Positions 1 through 8,424 of a stretch of DNA of 34,026 nt are shown here, piece by piece (the first letter of the stretch is position 1; each line of letters starts with the position of its first letter). The notes below the pieces were generated by a model that was not told where the DNA came from, made no database searches, and saw only the letters and a program-made list of their open reading frames with translations. Made by a program: the position numbers and the translations under genes. The DNA comes from Streptomyces sp. AC555_RSS877 (GTDB lineage Bacteria; Actinomycetota; Actinomycetes; Streptomycetales; Streptomycetaceae). The stretch spans positions 1 through 34,026 of the forward strand of contig NZ_JAGMUK010000080.1 in the NCBI RefSeq assembly GCF_019049245.1, written 5' to 3'.

Positions 1-77
1 CCGAGAGCTACCTCGCCGGCCTCGAACTCCGCGCCTCGATGATCTGGCTCGAAGAACTGTTGCGAACAGCCGATTGA
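1..77 (+). CDS. C-terminal end of an unidentified protein (partial)
   Basis: The window opens inside a plus-strand frame that reads 24 codons from base 3 and ends with TGA at 75-77. The visible tail (ESYLAGLELRASMIWLEELL) is an amphipathic, probably helical segment rich in Leu, Glu and Arg. Such tails occur in PadR-type and other small winged-helix regulators, but too little is present to assign a family. Its stop touches the end of a possible minus-strand frame, so the two would be convergent. Confidence 0.45.
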   Translation, partial: ESYLAGLELRASMIWLEELLRTAD

Positions 78-230
78 TCACGACATCACACAGGGCCTGG
101 ACGGACGGTCTGCCTGCTCGCCGTGGCGGAGCGCAACGTCGAGCACATCGGCAATCACTCGGTGGATCACTCCGTCCATCGTCGCCACCAGCGCTTCAAG
201 AGAGCGAGGTGACAGGCACGGCCCCCGGGC
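78..230 (-). pseudogene. Possible decayed reading frame, unrecognised
   Basis: The minus strand here can encode a helix-like tail (SLEALVATMDGVIHRVIADV followed by a charged end) that stops at 78-80. It looks more protein-like than its surroundings, but the frame upstream turns into low-complexity Arg/Gln/His sequence that overlaps the secreted-protein gene. It may be a remnant cut at its 5' side, or chance. No function is proposed. Confidence 0.2.
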
Positions 231-298
231 CGGTTGCGGCGGTCCGGGGCCCGTGTGCCACACAGGCAGGCTTGTCGGTGTCCTTGGTCCGCGTGGGG

Positions 299-778
299 TC
301 AGTGGCGTTTGTCGACGGCTCGGAAGCTGCCGACAAGTGCGAACGGCACCACGGCCCCGTCGAAGACCGTCGTGCCGGGAATTGCGCTGCTGGAGTTTCG
401 GGGCCCGATAGTGGCGATGGGAGCGCCGGTGTCGCAGGTAATTCCGCTGAAGAATTCGACGGTCCTGTCGCTGTCGTTTCGGACGTTGAAGCTGGTGGCG
501 GGACTGCTGATCACAGCGGTGCACACACCCGACTCGGCCGAATAGGTTCGCTCGTTGACGTGGATCCGACCGTCGTTGTCGTTTCGGTAGCTGTAGTTCG
601 TCTGGCCGTCGCCTCCGAGGGGAGCAGCGGCATCTTGCACCGGCGGGGCGGACTTCGGGACGGAACTGGAAGCCGAGGCGTAGTTCACACTGGTCACAGC
701 CAGGGCCGCGATGCCCAACGATGCTGCGATCGCGACAACGGTACGCCTACGCGTTCCACTTCTCTTTTTCTCCGGCAT
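299..778 (-). CDS. Small secreted protein, unknown function
   Basis: This is a 159-residue protein with a clear Sec-type signal peptide. Basic residues 3-12 (EKKRSGTRRR) are followed by a hydrophobic core at about 14-30 and a likely signal peptidase I site after Ala36 (ASA). The mature part of about 123 residues has two cysteines, at about 86 and 115, that could form one disulfide. It also has alternating polar and hydrophobic stretches that look like beta strands, and no enzyme motif. The ATG is preceded by GACGGAGAAACGG, an acceptable ribosome binding site. It stands alone in its orientation. It is probably an exported protein released at the cell surface; I do not recognise the family. Confidence 0.75.
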   Translation of the reverse strand: MPEKKRSGTRRRTVVAIAASLGIAALAVTSVNYASASSSVPKSAPPVQDAAAPLGGDGQTNYSYRNDNDGRIHVNERTYSAESGVCTAVISSPATSFNVRNDSDRTVEFFSGITCDTGAPIATIGPRNSSSAIPGTTVFDGAVVPFALVGSFRAVDKRH

Positions 779-1076
779 TCCGTTTCTCCGTCTCTCAGAG
801 GTGTCAGCTGAGCGGCCAACCGTGAATGAACATACTGATGCCTATTTCCGTCGGCACCTCAGAAACGTTTCCAGGGGTGATGGAACAGGGCCGATCGAGT
901 GCTCGTGGAGGGTCAATTTTTTGTATGATGATCCATCAAATAGATGTCAGCGAAGACCACTTGCGTAGGAAGCTGAGCGGCCCGGGACGGGGCTGACGTT
1001 CTTTCACACTGCTGTCGGCGTGTCGTGCATTGATAATGTTCGGCACAGCGGCTAGCCACTCGGCGAACTTCTGGAT
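779..1076. other. Non-coding stretch upstream of the secreted-protein gene
   Basis: No convincing gene is seen. Around 913-945 there is an unusually A+T-rich patch (a run of six T and TATGATGATCCATCAAAT) in otherwise GC-rich DNA. It may be a promoter for the minus-strand secreted-protein gene or part of the adjoining IS5 element's end. No inverted repeat could be fixed as the IS5 terminus. Confidence 0.35.
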
Positions 1077-1166
1077 TTGTCCTGGTCAACGGCCCGGTGG
1101 CGGGAAGTGTGGGAGTGCCGCGATGCGCGCGCCGGAACACCGCCGCGGGCACGGCGCGAGGCGCGC

Positions 1167-1884
1167 ATGAGCGCTATATCCGGAGTCCAGAAGGGGCTCA
1201 TCTCCAGCGACCCGGACCCTCGCCGGCTACCTCGAAGTCGTCGACCAGTGGCCACCTCGGGCTGCACCTGGCGGCAGCTGCCGCCGGTGTTCGGGCTGGC
1301 CTGGCCCACCGTCTACCGGCGCTTTGCCCAGTGGAGCCGGGACCGGGTCTGGGCCAGGCTCCACCGCATCGTCCTGGACGAACTCGGCAGGCGGGGTGAG
1401 CTGGACTGGTCCCGGTGCGCGATCGACTCAGTCAGTGTCCGGGCTGCACAAAAGGGGGCCACTGACGGGACCGAATCCGACTGACCGTGGCAAGTTGGGA
1501 TCGAAGATCCACCTCATCACGGACCGGAACGGCCTGCCGGTGTCGCTGGGTATCTCCGGCGCCAACATGCACGACAGCCTCGGCCTGAAGCCGCTCGTGC
1601 GCGGGATCCCGCCCATCCGCTCCTGCCGCGGACGCCCTGCCAAGCTCCACGCCGACAAGGGCTACGACTACGACCACCTGCGGAAATGGCTCCGCCAGAG
1701 GGGTATCCGCCACCGCATCGCCCGCAAGGGCATCGAGTCGTCCAAGCGGCTCGGCCGTCACCGCTGGGTGGTCGAGAGGACCGTGTCCTGGCTGGCCGGC
1801 TGCCGACGCCTGCACCGCCGCTACGAGCGGAAGTCGGAACACTTCCTCGCCTTCGTCGGCATAGCCGCAACCCTCATCGGCTAG
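1167..1884 (+). pseudogene. IS5-family transposase, N-terminally degraded and frameshifted
   Basis: Two overlapping frames together encode most of an IS5-family DDE transposase. The first frame runs to 1484 and carries CTWRQLPPVFGLAWPTVYRRF and CAIDSVSVRA, the region of the first catalytic Asp. The second frame, open from about 1324, carries LTGPNPTDRGKLGSKIHLIT, HADKGYDYDHL (second Asp) and RWVVERTVSWLAGCRRL (catalytic Glu). Continuity requires skipping one base at AAAAGGGGGCC near 1450-1460. Removing one G from the run joins the frames as QKGPLTGPNP. This is either programmed frameshifting, known in some IS5-group elements, or a one-base insertion. The usual N-terminal start (SDEQWxxIEPLLP) is missing and replaced by unrelated sequence, so the element is probably dead. 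Confidence 0.85.
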
Positions 1885-1910
1885 CGAAGACTCACCAGCT
1901 GAGGTGCCGA

Positions 1911-2711
1911 CTATCCGACGAGCCGTTCTGCCGCTTGGCGGTACTGCTTCGACTGAACTTCCGCCAGTTTCCACAGAGCAGGCAGGCCGTTCTTCCGGAG
2001 CCGGCCTTCCGCATCCTGCTGGCAGGCCAGCTCGAAGCGGACGAGGCTGTCGAAGGAGCCGATACGGATGGCGGACGGCCAAGCTGCCACCGCCTTCGAC
2101 GCCAGGTCCAGCCCCTGCGCTGCCACGATGTCCTGCTGCTTTGGCTTCGTCAGCACCACTACGGCGAACACCACAGAGGTCCAGCCTCTGACGAAGTCAT
2201 GCCCCGCGAACTCTGCCGGGTACCTGGCGTCCAGCGACCAGCTCTCGGCAAACGCAGAGCCGAGCAGGTCGTCGTCGAGTTCTCGGCCGTCAAGAAACGC
2301 CACGATGTTCGTCACTCCCGCCATGATCAGGCTGTAGCGGTCGAACAGGCCGGCTCGCTCCGCCAACACCTGCATAGCTCCGCCCAGCCGGATGGCCGCG
2401 GCGCAGCACACCGCCTCCCCAACGGCGTCAAACGTCTCGTCCACGATCCCCCAGTCCCTGGCCCAGCCCTGATGCAGGGCAACAACCAGGCACGATAACC
2501 GCAAGGGCACCAAAGGAAACGACGTCTCGGCTTGTTCTTCATCAACGACGGCCGAAGCCGTTGTTGCTGCGTGGCGATGCTCAGTGATGTACGTCCAGGT
2601 ACGCGTCGTGCTCGGCGTAGTGGATGACTGCCTTGCATTTCTCCGAGGCGTCCGGCCCGGCTCCGCTCCGCCAGGACGACCACACTTCGAGGACGTCCTG
2701 AGCCAGTACAA
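1911..2711 (-). CDS. Hypothetical protein, possibly with a spurious N-terminus
   Basis: The frame encodes up to 266 residues from a TTG. The part from about residue 55 onward looks like a genuine soluble protein: balanced composition, alternating helices, and segments such as WGIVDETFDAVGEAVCCAAA and RIGSFDSLVRFELACQQDAE. The first 50 residues are Thr/Arg/Pro-rich and overlap a better frame in another phase, so the true start may be further in. The GTG at 2510 would give 199 residues, though no good ribosome binding site is seen. I do not recognise the family. It ends 27 bases beyond the IS5 stop, convergent with it. It may be a broken gene. Confidence 0.4.
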   Translation of the reverse strand: MYWLRTSSKCGRPGGAEPGRTPRRNARQSSTTPSTTRTWTYITEHRHAATTASAVVDEEQAETSFPLVPLRLSCLVVALHQGWARDWGIVDETFDAVGEAVCCAAAIRLGGAMQVLAERAGLFDRYSLIMAGVTNIVAFLDGRELDDDLLGSAFAESWSLDARYPAEFAGHDFVRGWTSVVFAVVVLTKPKQQDIVAAQGLDLASKAVAAWPSAIRIGSFDSLVRFELACQQDAEGRLRKNGLPALWKLAEVQSKQYRQAAERLVG

Positions 2712-2853
2712 CTTCGAGTAGCTAAGGAAGGTTGGGCGGCGGCGCGTCGAATGTTGCGACGACCGCGTCTGAGGCGGCCGTCCAGGGCTTGGCCGCGTAG
2801 ATCACCGGCAGGCTGTTCGTCGAGAGACTGCAGAGGTCCAGGGGAGTGGGCAC
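2581..2853 (-). pseudogene. Decayed small hypothetical gene with shifted frames
   Basis: Starting at GTG 2853 the minus strand reads 43 codons (ending DAPPPNLP) to a TAG at 2722-2724. Protein-like sequence then continues in other phases: VLAQDVLEVWSSWRSGA, then EPDASEKCKAVIHYAEHDAY up to a TGA at 2581-2583. Read together these look like one small actinobacterial protein with at least two frameshifts. No function can be given. It lies between the IS5 pseudogene region and the IS701 remnant, consistent with an eroded accessory segment. Confidence 0.3.
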
Positions 2854-2967
2854 GGTGAGAGACTATGTCGCCATCTCGAACGACGTCTCGAACTGATGCG
2901 CTCACCTGAGGATTCGCCGGACGTGGGGGCGGCCTTCGTCTGATCAGGTGCTCCGACCAAGGTGCAT

Positions 2968-3110
2968 GTGACCACGACGAAGACCGTGAGGGTGAGTCTG
3001 CTGCCTGATGCTGTCCGGAGGGAAGCGTTCGCGGAGGCCTCCCGCTTCCGGGGAGAGTTCTACGAGTGTTTGACCGCTCGGCGCGATGAACTGTTCGAGC
3101 TGTCCGACGG
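2968..3110 (+). pseudogene. IS701-type transposase, 5' fragment interrupted by IS6
   Basis: From GTG 2968 the sequence reads VTTTKTVRVSLLPDAVRREA and then FRGEFYECLTARRDELFELSD. This is the typical N-terminus of a Streptomyces IS701-group transposase (family knowledge). Homology stops at about 3110, exactly where the IS6 terminal repeat begins; the frame then runs into IS6 DNA and stops at 3139-3141. The rest of this transposase is not found on the far side of the IS6 element, so the insertion was followed by loss. A related but divergent fragment lies at 14738-15066. Confidence 0.75.
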
Positions 3111-3963
3111 GCACTGTCAACTTGTGGGACTGAAAGGGTAGTTGGGGCAGGCTGAGGTGATCGTGTCGCCGGTACTGCACGCTTCAGGCATCCGCGGGGG
3201 CGCAGCCGGTGACGATGCGCCAGGTGGTGAAGCGGTGGTGCATTTCGGTGCGGTAGTCGTGGGCGGTGAAACGGTGGCGGCGTGTCGGAAGTGGGGTGAG
3301 ATGCCGCTGAACGCGGCGAGGAATCTCTGCGCTCCGCCGACGCTGCGGAAGCCTTTCATGGCCCGTTCGCGCTGCCGGGTCGGTTGGTGGGAGTTCTCGG
3401 CGCGGTTGTTCAGGTACTTCGACTGCCGGTGCTCGACGCAGGGCATGACCTCGCGGTGGGCGGCGCCGTAGGAGCGGAGCTTATCGGTGACGACCACCCG
3501 CGGCACGGACCCGGTCTCCATGAGGAGCCGGCGGAAGAATCGCCTGGCCGCGGCCTTGTCCCGCCGGTTCTGCACCAGAATGTCCAGGACGTTGCCGTCC
3601 TGGTCGACGGCCCGCCACAGGTACTGCAACCGCCCGTTGATCTTGATGCAGACCTCGTCCAGGTGCCACTTGTCACCGGGCCGGGGACGCCTGCGGCGCA
3701 GCGCGTTGGCGTAGGCCTGCCCGAACTTCAGACACCAGCGGCGGATGCTCTCGTAGGACACGATCACGCCGCGCTCCAGCATCAGCTCCTCGACCTCACG
3801 GAGGCTGAGCGGGAACCGGAAGTACAGCCACACAGTGCGAGATGACCCCCACCGGGTACCGGTGCCCCTTGTACGACGGAGACGCGGACGACACCGGGCG
3901 ATCCCCTCCCGACACGATCAACCACAAGATCATCCCACCCCGCTCAGCCAACGTGACAATGCT
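3110..3963 (-). mobile_element. IS6-family insertion sequence, complete ends but dead transposase
   Basis: The left end GGCACTGTCAACTTG (3110-3124) and the inverse of the right end, AGCATTGTCACGTTG (near 3949-3963), form imperfect terminal inverted repeats of the IS6 kind. The element is about 850 bp, normal for IS6. It contains one minus-strand transposase gene broken by two frameshifts. No target duplication can be confirmed, because the right flank does not continue the interrupted IS701 gene. The second IS6 copy at 10214-10881 has the same left end. Confidence 0.75.
3184..3894 (-). pseudogene. IS6-family transposase with two frameshifts
   Basis: The intended start is GTG 3894, preceded by GGGAGGGG, reading SSASPSYKGHRYPVGVISHC. 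A two-base loss in a TG run near 3830 (CACTGTGTGG where CACTGTGTGTGG is expected) shifts the frame. The second frame carries WLYFRFPLSLREVEELM, the DDE core GDKWHLDEVCIKING with the first Asp, VVTDKLRSYGAAHREV (second Asp), and NNRAENSHQPTRQRERAMK (Glu). A one-base loss near 3288, just after ISPHFR, shifts the frame again to RRHRFTAHDYRTEMHHRFTT, ending at TGA 3184-3186. The catalytic residues remain, but no single frame encodes the whole enzyme. Confidence 0.88.
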
Positions 3964-4083
3964 CAGCGACGGGTTGGAGAGCGAGGTCGACCGGCTCGCC
4001 GACCGCACGCCCAGCTCGTCCGTCATAGTTGCCCGTCCGGATCGCCACAGCGAACTGGTACTTCTCAGAGTTACCCCGGCCCG

Positions 4084-7000
4084 TCAGCCCTCGTCAGGTG
4101 GAGGCTCTTCCTGGGGTTGCGTGACGTCCATAATCGCTGCCGCTGTGTCCTCCTCCAGCAGGTCGTCGAGGATGGTTCGGAAGGCGTCGTCGCCGAGGAC
4201 AGCCCTTTGCCGGCTGAGCCAAGAGAGAGTGTTGCCGGGCGGATTTCCGATCTCCAGCTGAAGCCCCAACGTATGCAGCATGTAAGGCACGCCTTCTGCG
4301 GGGCGCTGTTGCACCGTACGGAGCACCCCCAACTGGCCGTAGCTGATGGCGATGCTGGACCGGTCGCCGAGGTCCTCCACGATGGTGAGGGAGGCGAGGT
4401 AGCGCTCCTCGGCCTGGGCGTAGTCACCCCGCAGCTGAGCGATGATGCCAAGTTGGTGGTAGCTGCTGGCGATACTGGCCCGGTCTCCGAGGTCCTCCAG
4501 GATGGTGAGGGCAGCGCGGTAGCGCTCCTCGGCCTGGGCGTAGTCACCCCGCAGCTGAGCGATGATGCCAAGTTCGTGGTAGCTGCTGGCGATGCCGGAC
4601 CGGTCGCCGAGGTCCTCCAGGATGGTGAGGGCAGCGCGGTAGCGCTCCTCGGCCTGGGCGTAGTCACCCCGCTCCTGAGCGATCATGCCGAGCTGGTGGT
4701 AGCTGATGGCGATGCCGGACCGGTCGCCGAGGTCCTCCTTGATGGTGAGGGAGGCGAGGTAGCGCTCCTCGGCCTGGGCGTAGTCACCCCGCAGCTGAGC
4801 GATGATGCCGAGCTGGTGGTAGCTGATGGCGATGCCGGCGCGGTTGCCGAGCTCCACTTCCATGGTGAGGGAGGCGCGATAGAGCTCCTCGGCCTGGGCG
4901 TAGTCACCTCGCAGCTGAGCGATGGTGCCGAGCTGGTGGTAGCTGCTGGCGATACTGGCCCGGTCTCCGAGGTCCTCCAGGATGGTGAGGGCAGCGCGGT
5001 AGCGCTCCTCGGCCTGGGCATAGTCACCCCGCTTCTGGGCGATGATGCCGAGCTGGTGGATGTAGGCGGCGGCAGAGCGGGAGCGGGTGGGGAGCCAGGT
5101 GAGGGTTTCTTCGAGCAGGTGAATTTCCCAGTCCCAGGCTCCCAAGGTGTCCAGCTGAGAGCAGACCTGCCATGTGATGGTTTCGGCTTGGTCGAGGTCG
5201 CCGGCTTGGTGATGGTGGTGGCGTGCTTCGATGAGCTGGGTGATGTCGTCGGTGCGGGACTGGGGCTGGACGGTGACGCGCCATTGCCAGTAGGCGGCCG
5301 CCCGCCGGTGAGCGGCGTTGAGGGTGTCGGGGTGGGCGCGTCGGCGGAGGGCTGCGGCGGTCCAGTGATGCACCGTCAGCCCGCTGGGGAGGCTGCCCGG
5401 CTCATCTTGGGGCGCGGGCGCCGGGGACACCAGCCCGAGGTCCAGCAGCCGCTTCAGGGCGTTCCCGGCCTGGGCCTCTCGGCCGACGGGGCTCCGCTGC
5501 AGCTCTGCCCAGACTGCTTGATATTCGGCGACCGTCTCAGGTGGCAGGTCGTAGCCGTTCTCCGGTCCTGCTCCGGCGGCTTGGGCTTCCGCGATGAGTG
5601 CGTTCACCGCCTGGAGGCGCTGAAGGAGGGCGGGATCGGGCTCGGGGGATGTGGTGAGTTCTGACTGCTGCCAGGCGGCCCCGGTCCGGTCGACCGGGGT
5701 GCGGTAGACGGCCAGGCCGTCCAGCAGCAGCCGTGCCCCTGGTACGTGTTCGATCTGGGCGAGGAGAGTGTCGAGGAGGATGTCGTCGACGGCGAGGGTG
5801 ACGGTTTCGGCCAGCGCCGTGTCCAGGTCGCCCTTGACGCCTGCGAGCCAGCGCTCGGGATCGGGGATGCCGCGCTCCTCGAGGGCGGTTTCCATGCGGT
5901 CGGCGATGTCGGGGAAGCGTGCCTGCCCGCCGCGCAGCAGGGCGTCGAGGTATTCCAGGGCGCGCGGGTGGCCTCCGACGTCGGTGTAGGCACGCTGCTG
6001 GTCGGCAGGGCTGAGGGCGTCCAGGCCGGGCAGCCGCCAGATCAGCTTGCGGGTCTCCGCAAACGACAGCGGCCCCAGATGATGAGCGGCCAGCCGTCGG
6101 TGGGCGCGGCCGGGGAGGCTGAAGGGGTAGCGGCTGGTGACCAGCAGCCGGGTGTCTGGGCTGGCCGCCGTCCATGCTTCCAGCAGATCCGCCAGTTCCG
6201 GATCGGCCGGCCGCCGACCGTCACCGGACGGCGTGCGAGTGAGGAGGTCTTCGGCGTTGTCCACGATCAGCATCGCTGGGAGCCGGGGCAGCACGTTCTG
6301 CCTCACCAGCTCCCAGCTCTCCCGCCACGGCGCACGGGCATCTGTCAGTGCCACGGTTGCCTGCCGCAGCGGGTCGCTGTCCGGCAGGCCTTCGGCTGAG
6401 CAGTAGGCGTTCAGGCGCAGTCGGAGTGTCTGCAGCACGGCATCGGCAGTGAGGGCCGTCGTGGCCGAGACAGGCACGATCAGCCGGTTGTGGGTGCCGT
6501 AGTGGTGCAGGAGTTCGGCGGCCAGGGTGGACTTGCCGACCCCGCCCATCCCGTGCACCAGAACCCCGGCCTTACGGTTGTCCCGCAGCACGGCCAGCAG
6601 GTGGCGCAGTTCGGTGCGGCGGCCGACGAACTCACCAACCTTACGCACCACCATGCCCCTGTTCAGCACCATTTCCGGCACGACCTGTACCTGACCGACG
6701 CTGAGGGTGCGGTCGAACAACGGCAGCGGCGGACCAGCCAGGAACAGGGCCGGGGTCGGCCACTCCGGCCACACGGCGAACGGATCGTTCTCCGGCAGCT
6801 TCCGACGCCGTGCTTCCAGGGTGCGTCGGGCGTTGGACAGCGCGGTCAGGGGATCGGGGTGCTCCACACGCGCCAGCGTCTTGTATGTCTCCGCGGCCAG
6901 TTCGGTGGCGTAGCGGTCGGTGACGGCTTCCGTCATCGCCAGCACCGCCGGCACGCCGCGCGCCAGCAGTTCACGCGCCAGACCGGCTCGAGCGCGCCCC

Positions 7001-8424
7001 TGCGCCCGCGCATCTTCTGCATCTGGGGTTTCGACGTCGCTGTCCGAAGGCTCTGCCTTCTCCGGGGGCTGCTCTTGCGACGGCTGCACGGCGGGTGGGG
7101 GAGTGGGGGTGCGGGCTGTGGAACAGCCAGCCAGTACCACCAGCGGCACGGTCCGGCCGGTGGGCAGACCTTCCGACAGGAACCGCTCCGCATCGACCTC
7201 GTCGGCCCGACCCCGCTCGTCCTCCAGCAGCAGTACCCCGGGCCCGGCGTGGCAGGACAGGTGCAGGATATGGAACCGCTCCTGCTCCAGGGCGGCACGG
7301 ATCTCGGTCAGACTGCCCCAGTTCAGCACCCGCACATACGCGCCATGCCCGGCCCGCGCCGGATCGACCGCGTCCAGGATCCGGCCCAGCTCCCGCTCGT
7401 AATCCAGCAGCTCGCCCCCGCCGGCCTCGGGACTCGCCACCACCGCCAGGATCCGCAGCGGACCCGGAATCTGCACCGCGACCGGAGCTTCCTCCCGCCC
7501 GATGGTGCGGTACAAGTCGACCTGGTTAGACAGCGCCAACGGTCCGGTCCCCGGCACGGTCAGGGTCTCCCACGGCAGGTCCACCCACCGCGGGTCGTCC
7601 ACTGCCAGCCCGATCCGTAACGACTCATGACGCGCCCGGGCCGACTGCTCCTCGCGGGCCAGGGCTGCCGCCACCTCACCGCAGGCGAACCGCTCACCCA
7701 GCGCCTCACCCACCGCCGACAGCGCCGCCGCAGGCCCTCCCGAAGCCGTTATCTCCTCCGCCGTCAGCAGATGCCGCGTGACCTGACCGTGGGAGGCCCG
7801 GTCACGAGACCGTTGCAGCAGCCACAACTGCTCCTCGAGTTTGTGATCCACGCCGCGCGGCTGGCACGACACCTCGCCTCTCGCGGTGGAGAACGTCACC
7901 TTCGAGGCGCCGATCCGTAACTCCGCCTGCGTAGGCCCGTCCGGCCGGTAAGCCACAGTGTCGGGCACTGCAAGCGGCCCGCCTCGCTCCGGACGCCGCG
8001 CCGACGGTCGGCCGCGTACGGCCTGCTCCAACTGCCGTACCAGGCTCTCGTACTGGGCCGGAGAAGCGGCATGCCGGAAGTCGACGTAAAAGCGGGAAGC
8101 GATGAAGGGCGGCAGCTCCACCTCGCCCACCACAACCGGGATCAGCGGCTTGCCGTGCTCTACCGCAGCGGTCACGGCGGCCGCGAATTCCTCGCCGCAC
8201 CACCCGGACTCCACCCAGCGCCGGCTGACAACAGCCACCACGGCGCCGGCCTTCGTCAGCCCGTCCTGCAACCGTGTCGCCACTCGCTGGCCTGCGACCA
8301 TCTCCCACTGGTCCAGCCACACATCCAGGCCCAGCCGGTGCAGGTTGTCTGCCAGCTCGGATACCCACGGCGCATCGGTATGCGCGTACGAGATGAACGC
8401 ATCGAACCGCTCGACTTCAGCCAC
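4084..8424 (-). CDS. TIR-CHAT-NB-ARC-TPR multidomain protein, candidate immune effector
   Basis: From the GTG at 8424 this is about 1446 residues. The frame is open further up to 8631, but the conserved sequence starts here. Residues 5-137 are a TIR domain: FDAFISYAHTD, with WCGEEF at 75-80, Glu79 matching the usual NADase glutamate. Residues about 195-560 are a CHAT caspase-like protease: ILHLSCHAG with His392, VVLAGCSTA with Cys434, and the closing RGVPAVLAM. Residues about 598-900 are a STAND ATPase: Walker A GMGGVGKST (625-633), Walker B MLIVDNAED (718-726), and LLVTSRY (760-766). After a winged-helix-like linker, residues 1122-1361 are six 40-residue tetratricopeptide units plus a degenerate seventh. 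STAND proteins sense a ligand with their repeats and oligomerise to activate N-terminal effectors. Here two effectors, an NAD-cleaving TIR and a protease, are fused. An antiphage or cell-suicide role is inferred. It is a single gene with no obvious operon partner. Confidence 0.9.
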   Translation of the reverse strand: MAEVERFDAFISYAHTDAPWVSELADNLHRLGLDVWLDQWEMVAGQRVATRLQDGLTKAGAVVAVVSRRWVESGWCGEEFAAAVTAAVEHGKPLIPVVVGEVELPPFIASRFYVDFRHAASPAQYESLVRQLEQAVRGRPSARRPERGGPLAVPDTVAYRPDGPTQAELRIGASKVTFSTARGEVSCQPRGVDHKLEEQLWLLQRSRDRASHGQVTRHLLTAEEITASGGPAAALSAVGEALGERFACGEVAAALAREEQSARARHESLRIGLAVDDPRWVDLPWETLTVPGTGPLALSNQVDLYRTIGREEAPVAVQIPGPLRILAVVASPEAGGGELLDYERELGRILDAVDPARAGHGAYVRVLNWGSLTEIRAALEQERFHILHLSCHAGPGVLLLEDERGRADEVDAERFLSEGLPTGRTVPLVVLAGCSTARTPTPPPAVQPSQEQPPEKAEPSDSDVETPDAEDARAQGRARAGLARELLARGVPAVLAMTEAVTDRYATELAAETYKTLARVEHPDPLTALSNARRTLEARRRKLPENDPFAVWPEWPTPALFLAGPPLPLFDRTLSVGQVQVVPEMVLNRGMVVRKVGEFVGRRTELRHLLAVLRDNRKAGVLVHGMGGVGKSTLAAELLHHYGTHNRLIVPVSATTALTADAVLQTLRLRLNAYCSAEGLPDSDPLRQATVALTDARAPWRESWELVRQNVLPRLPAMLIVDNAEDLLTRTPSGDGRRPADPELADLLEAWTAASPDTRLLVTSRYPFSLPGRAHRRLAAHHLGPLSFAETRKLIWRLPGLDALSPADQQRAYTDVGGHPRALEYLDALLRGGQARFPDIADRMETALEERGIPDPERWLAGVKGDLDTALAETVTLAVDDILLDTLLAQIEHVPGARLLLDGLAVYRTPVDRTGAAWQQSELTTSPEPDPALLQRLQAVNALIAEAQAAGAGPENGYDLPPETVAEYQAVWAELQRSPVGREAQAGNALKRLLDLGLVSPAPAPQDEPGSLPSGLTVHHWTAAALRRRAHPDTLNAAHRRAAAYWQWRVTVQPQSRTDDITQLIEARHHHHQAGDLDQAETITWQVCSQLDTLGAWDWEIHLLEETLTWLPTRSRSAAAYIHQLGIIAQKRGDYAQAEERYRAALTILEDLGDRASIASSYHQLGTIAQLRGDYAQAEELYRASLTMEVELGNRAGIAISYHQLGIIAQLRGDYAQAEERYLASLTIKEDLGDRSGIAISYHQLGMIAQERGDYAQAEERYRAALTILEDLGDRSGIASSYHELGIIAQLRGDYAQAEERYRAALTILEDLGDRASIASSYHQLGIIAQLRGDYAQAEERYLASLTIVEDLGDRSSIAISYGQLGVLRTVQQRPAEGVPYMLHTLGLQLEIGNPPGNTLSWLSRQRAVLGDDAFRTILDDLLEEDTAAAIMDVTQPQEEPPPDEG
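4342..5061 (-). repeat. Six tandem 120-bp units encoding near-identical TPRs
   Basis: Six consecutive units of exactly 120 bp encode the sensor part of the TIR-CHAT protein, residues 1122-1361. Each unit reads about HQLGIIAQLRGDYAQAEERY, then AALTILEDLGDR and SIASSY. Differences between units are few at both DNA and protein level (for example AQKRG, AQLRG, AQERG; ILEDLG, MEVELG, IKEDLG). A seventh, clearly diverged unit follows. Such homogeneity points to recent unit duplication or gene conversion. The copy number could vary between strains or be mis-assembled from short reads. Confidence 0.9.

Noticed and set aside
4342..5061. CRISPR-like array
   Set aside because: Units are 120 bp with no spacer structure and are in-frame TPR codons; no cas genes are present.
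3835..5664. Long plus-strand open frame of 609 codons opposite the TPR repeats
   Set aside because: It is the antisense of the TIR-CHAT gene: the repeated VAAGDAGPVAEVLQDGEG text only mirrors the 120-bp units, and it has no ribosome binding site or family signature.
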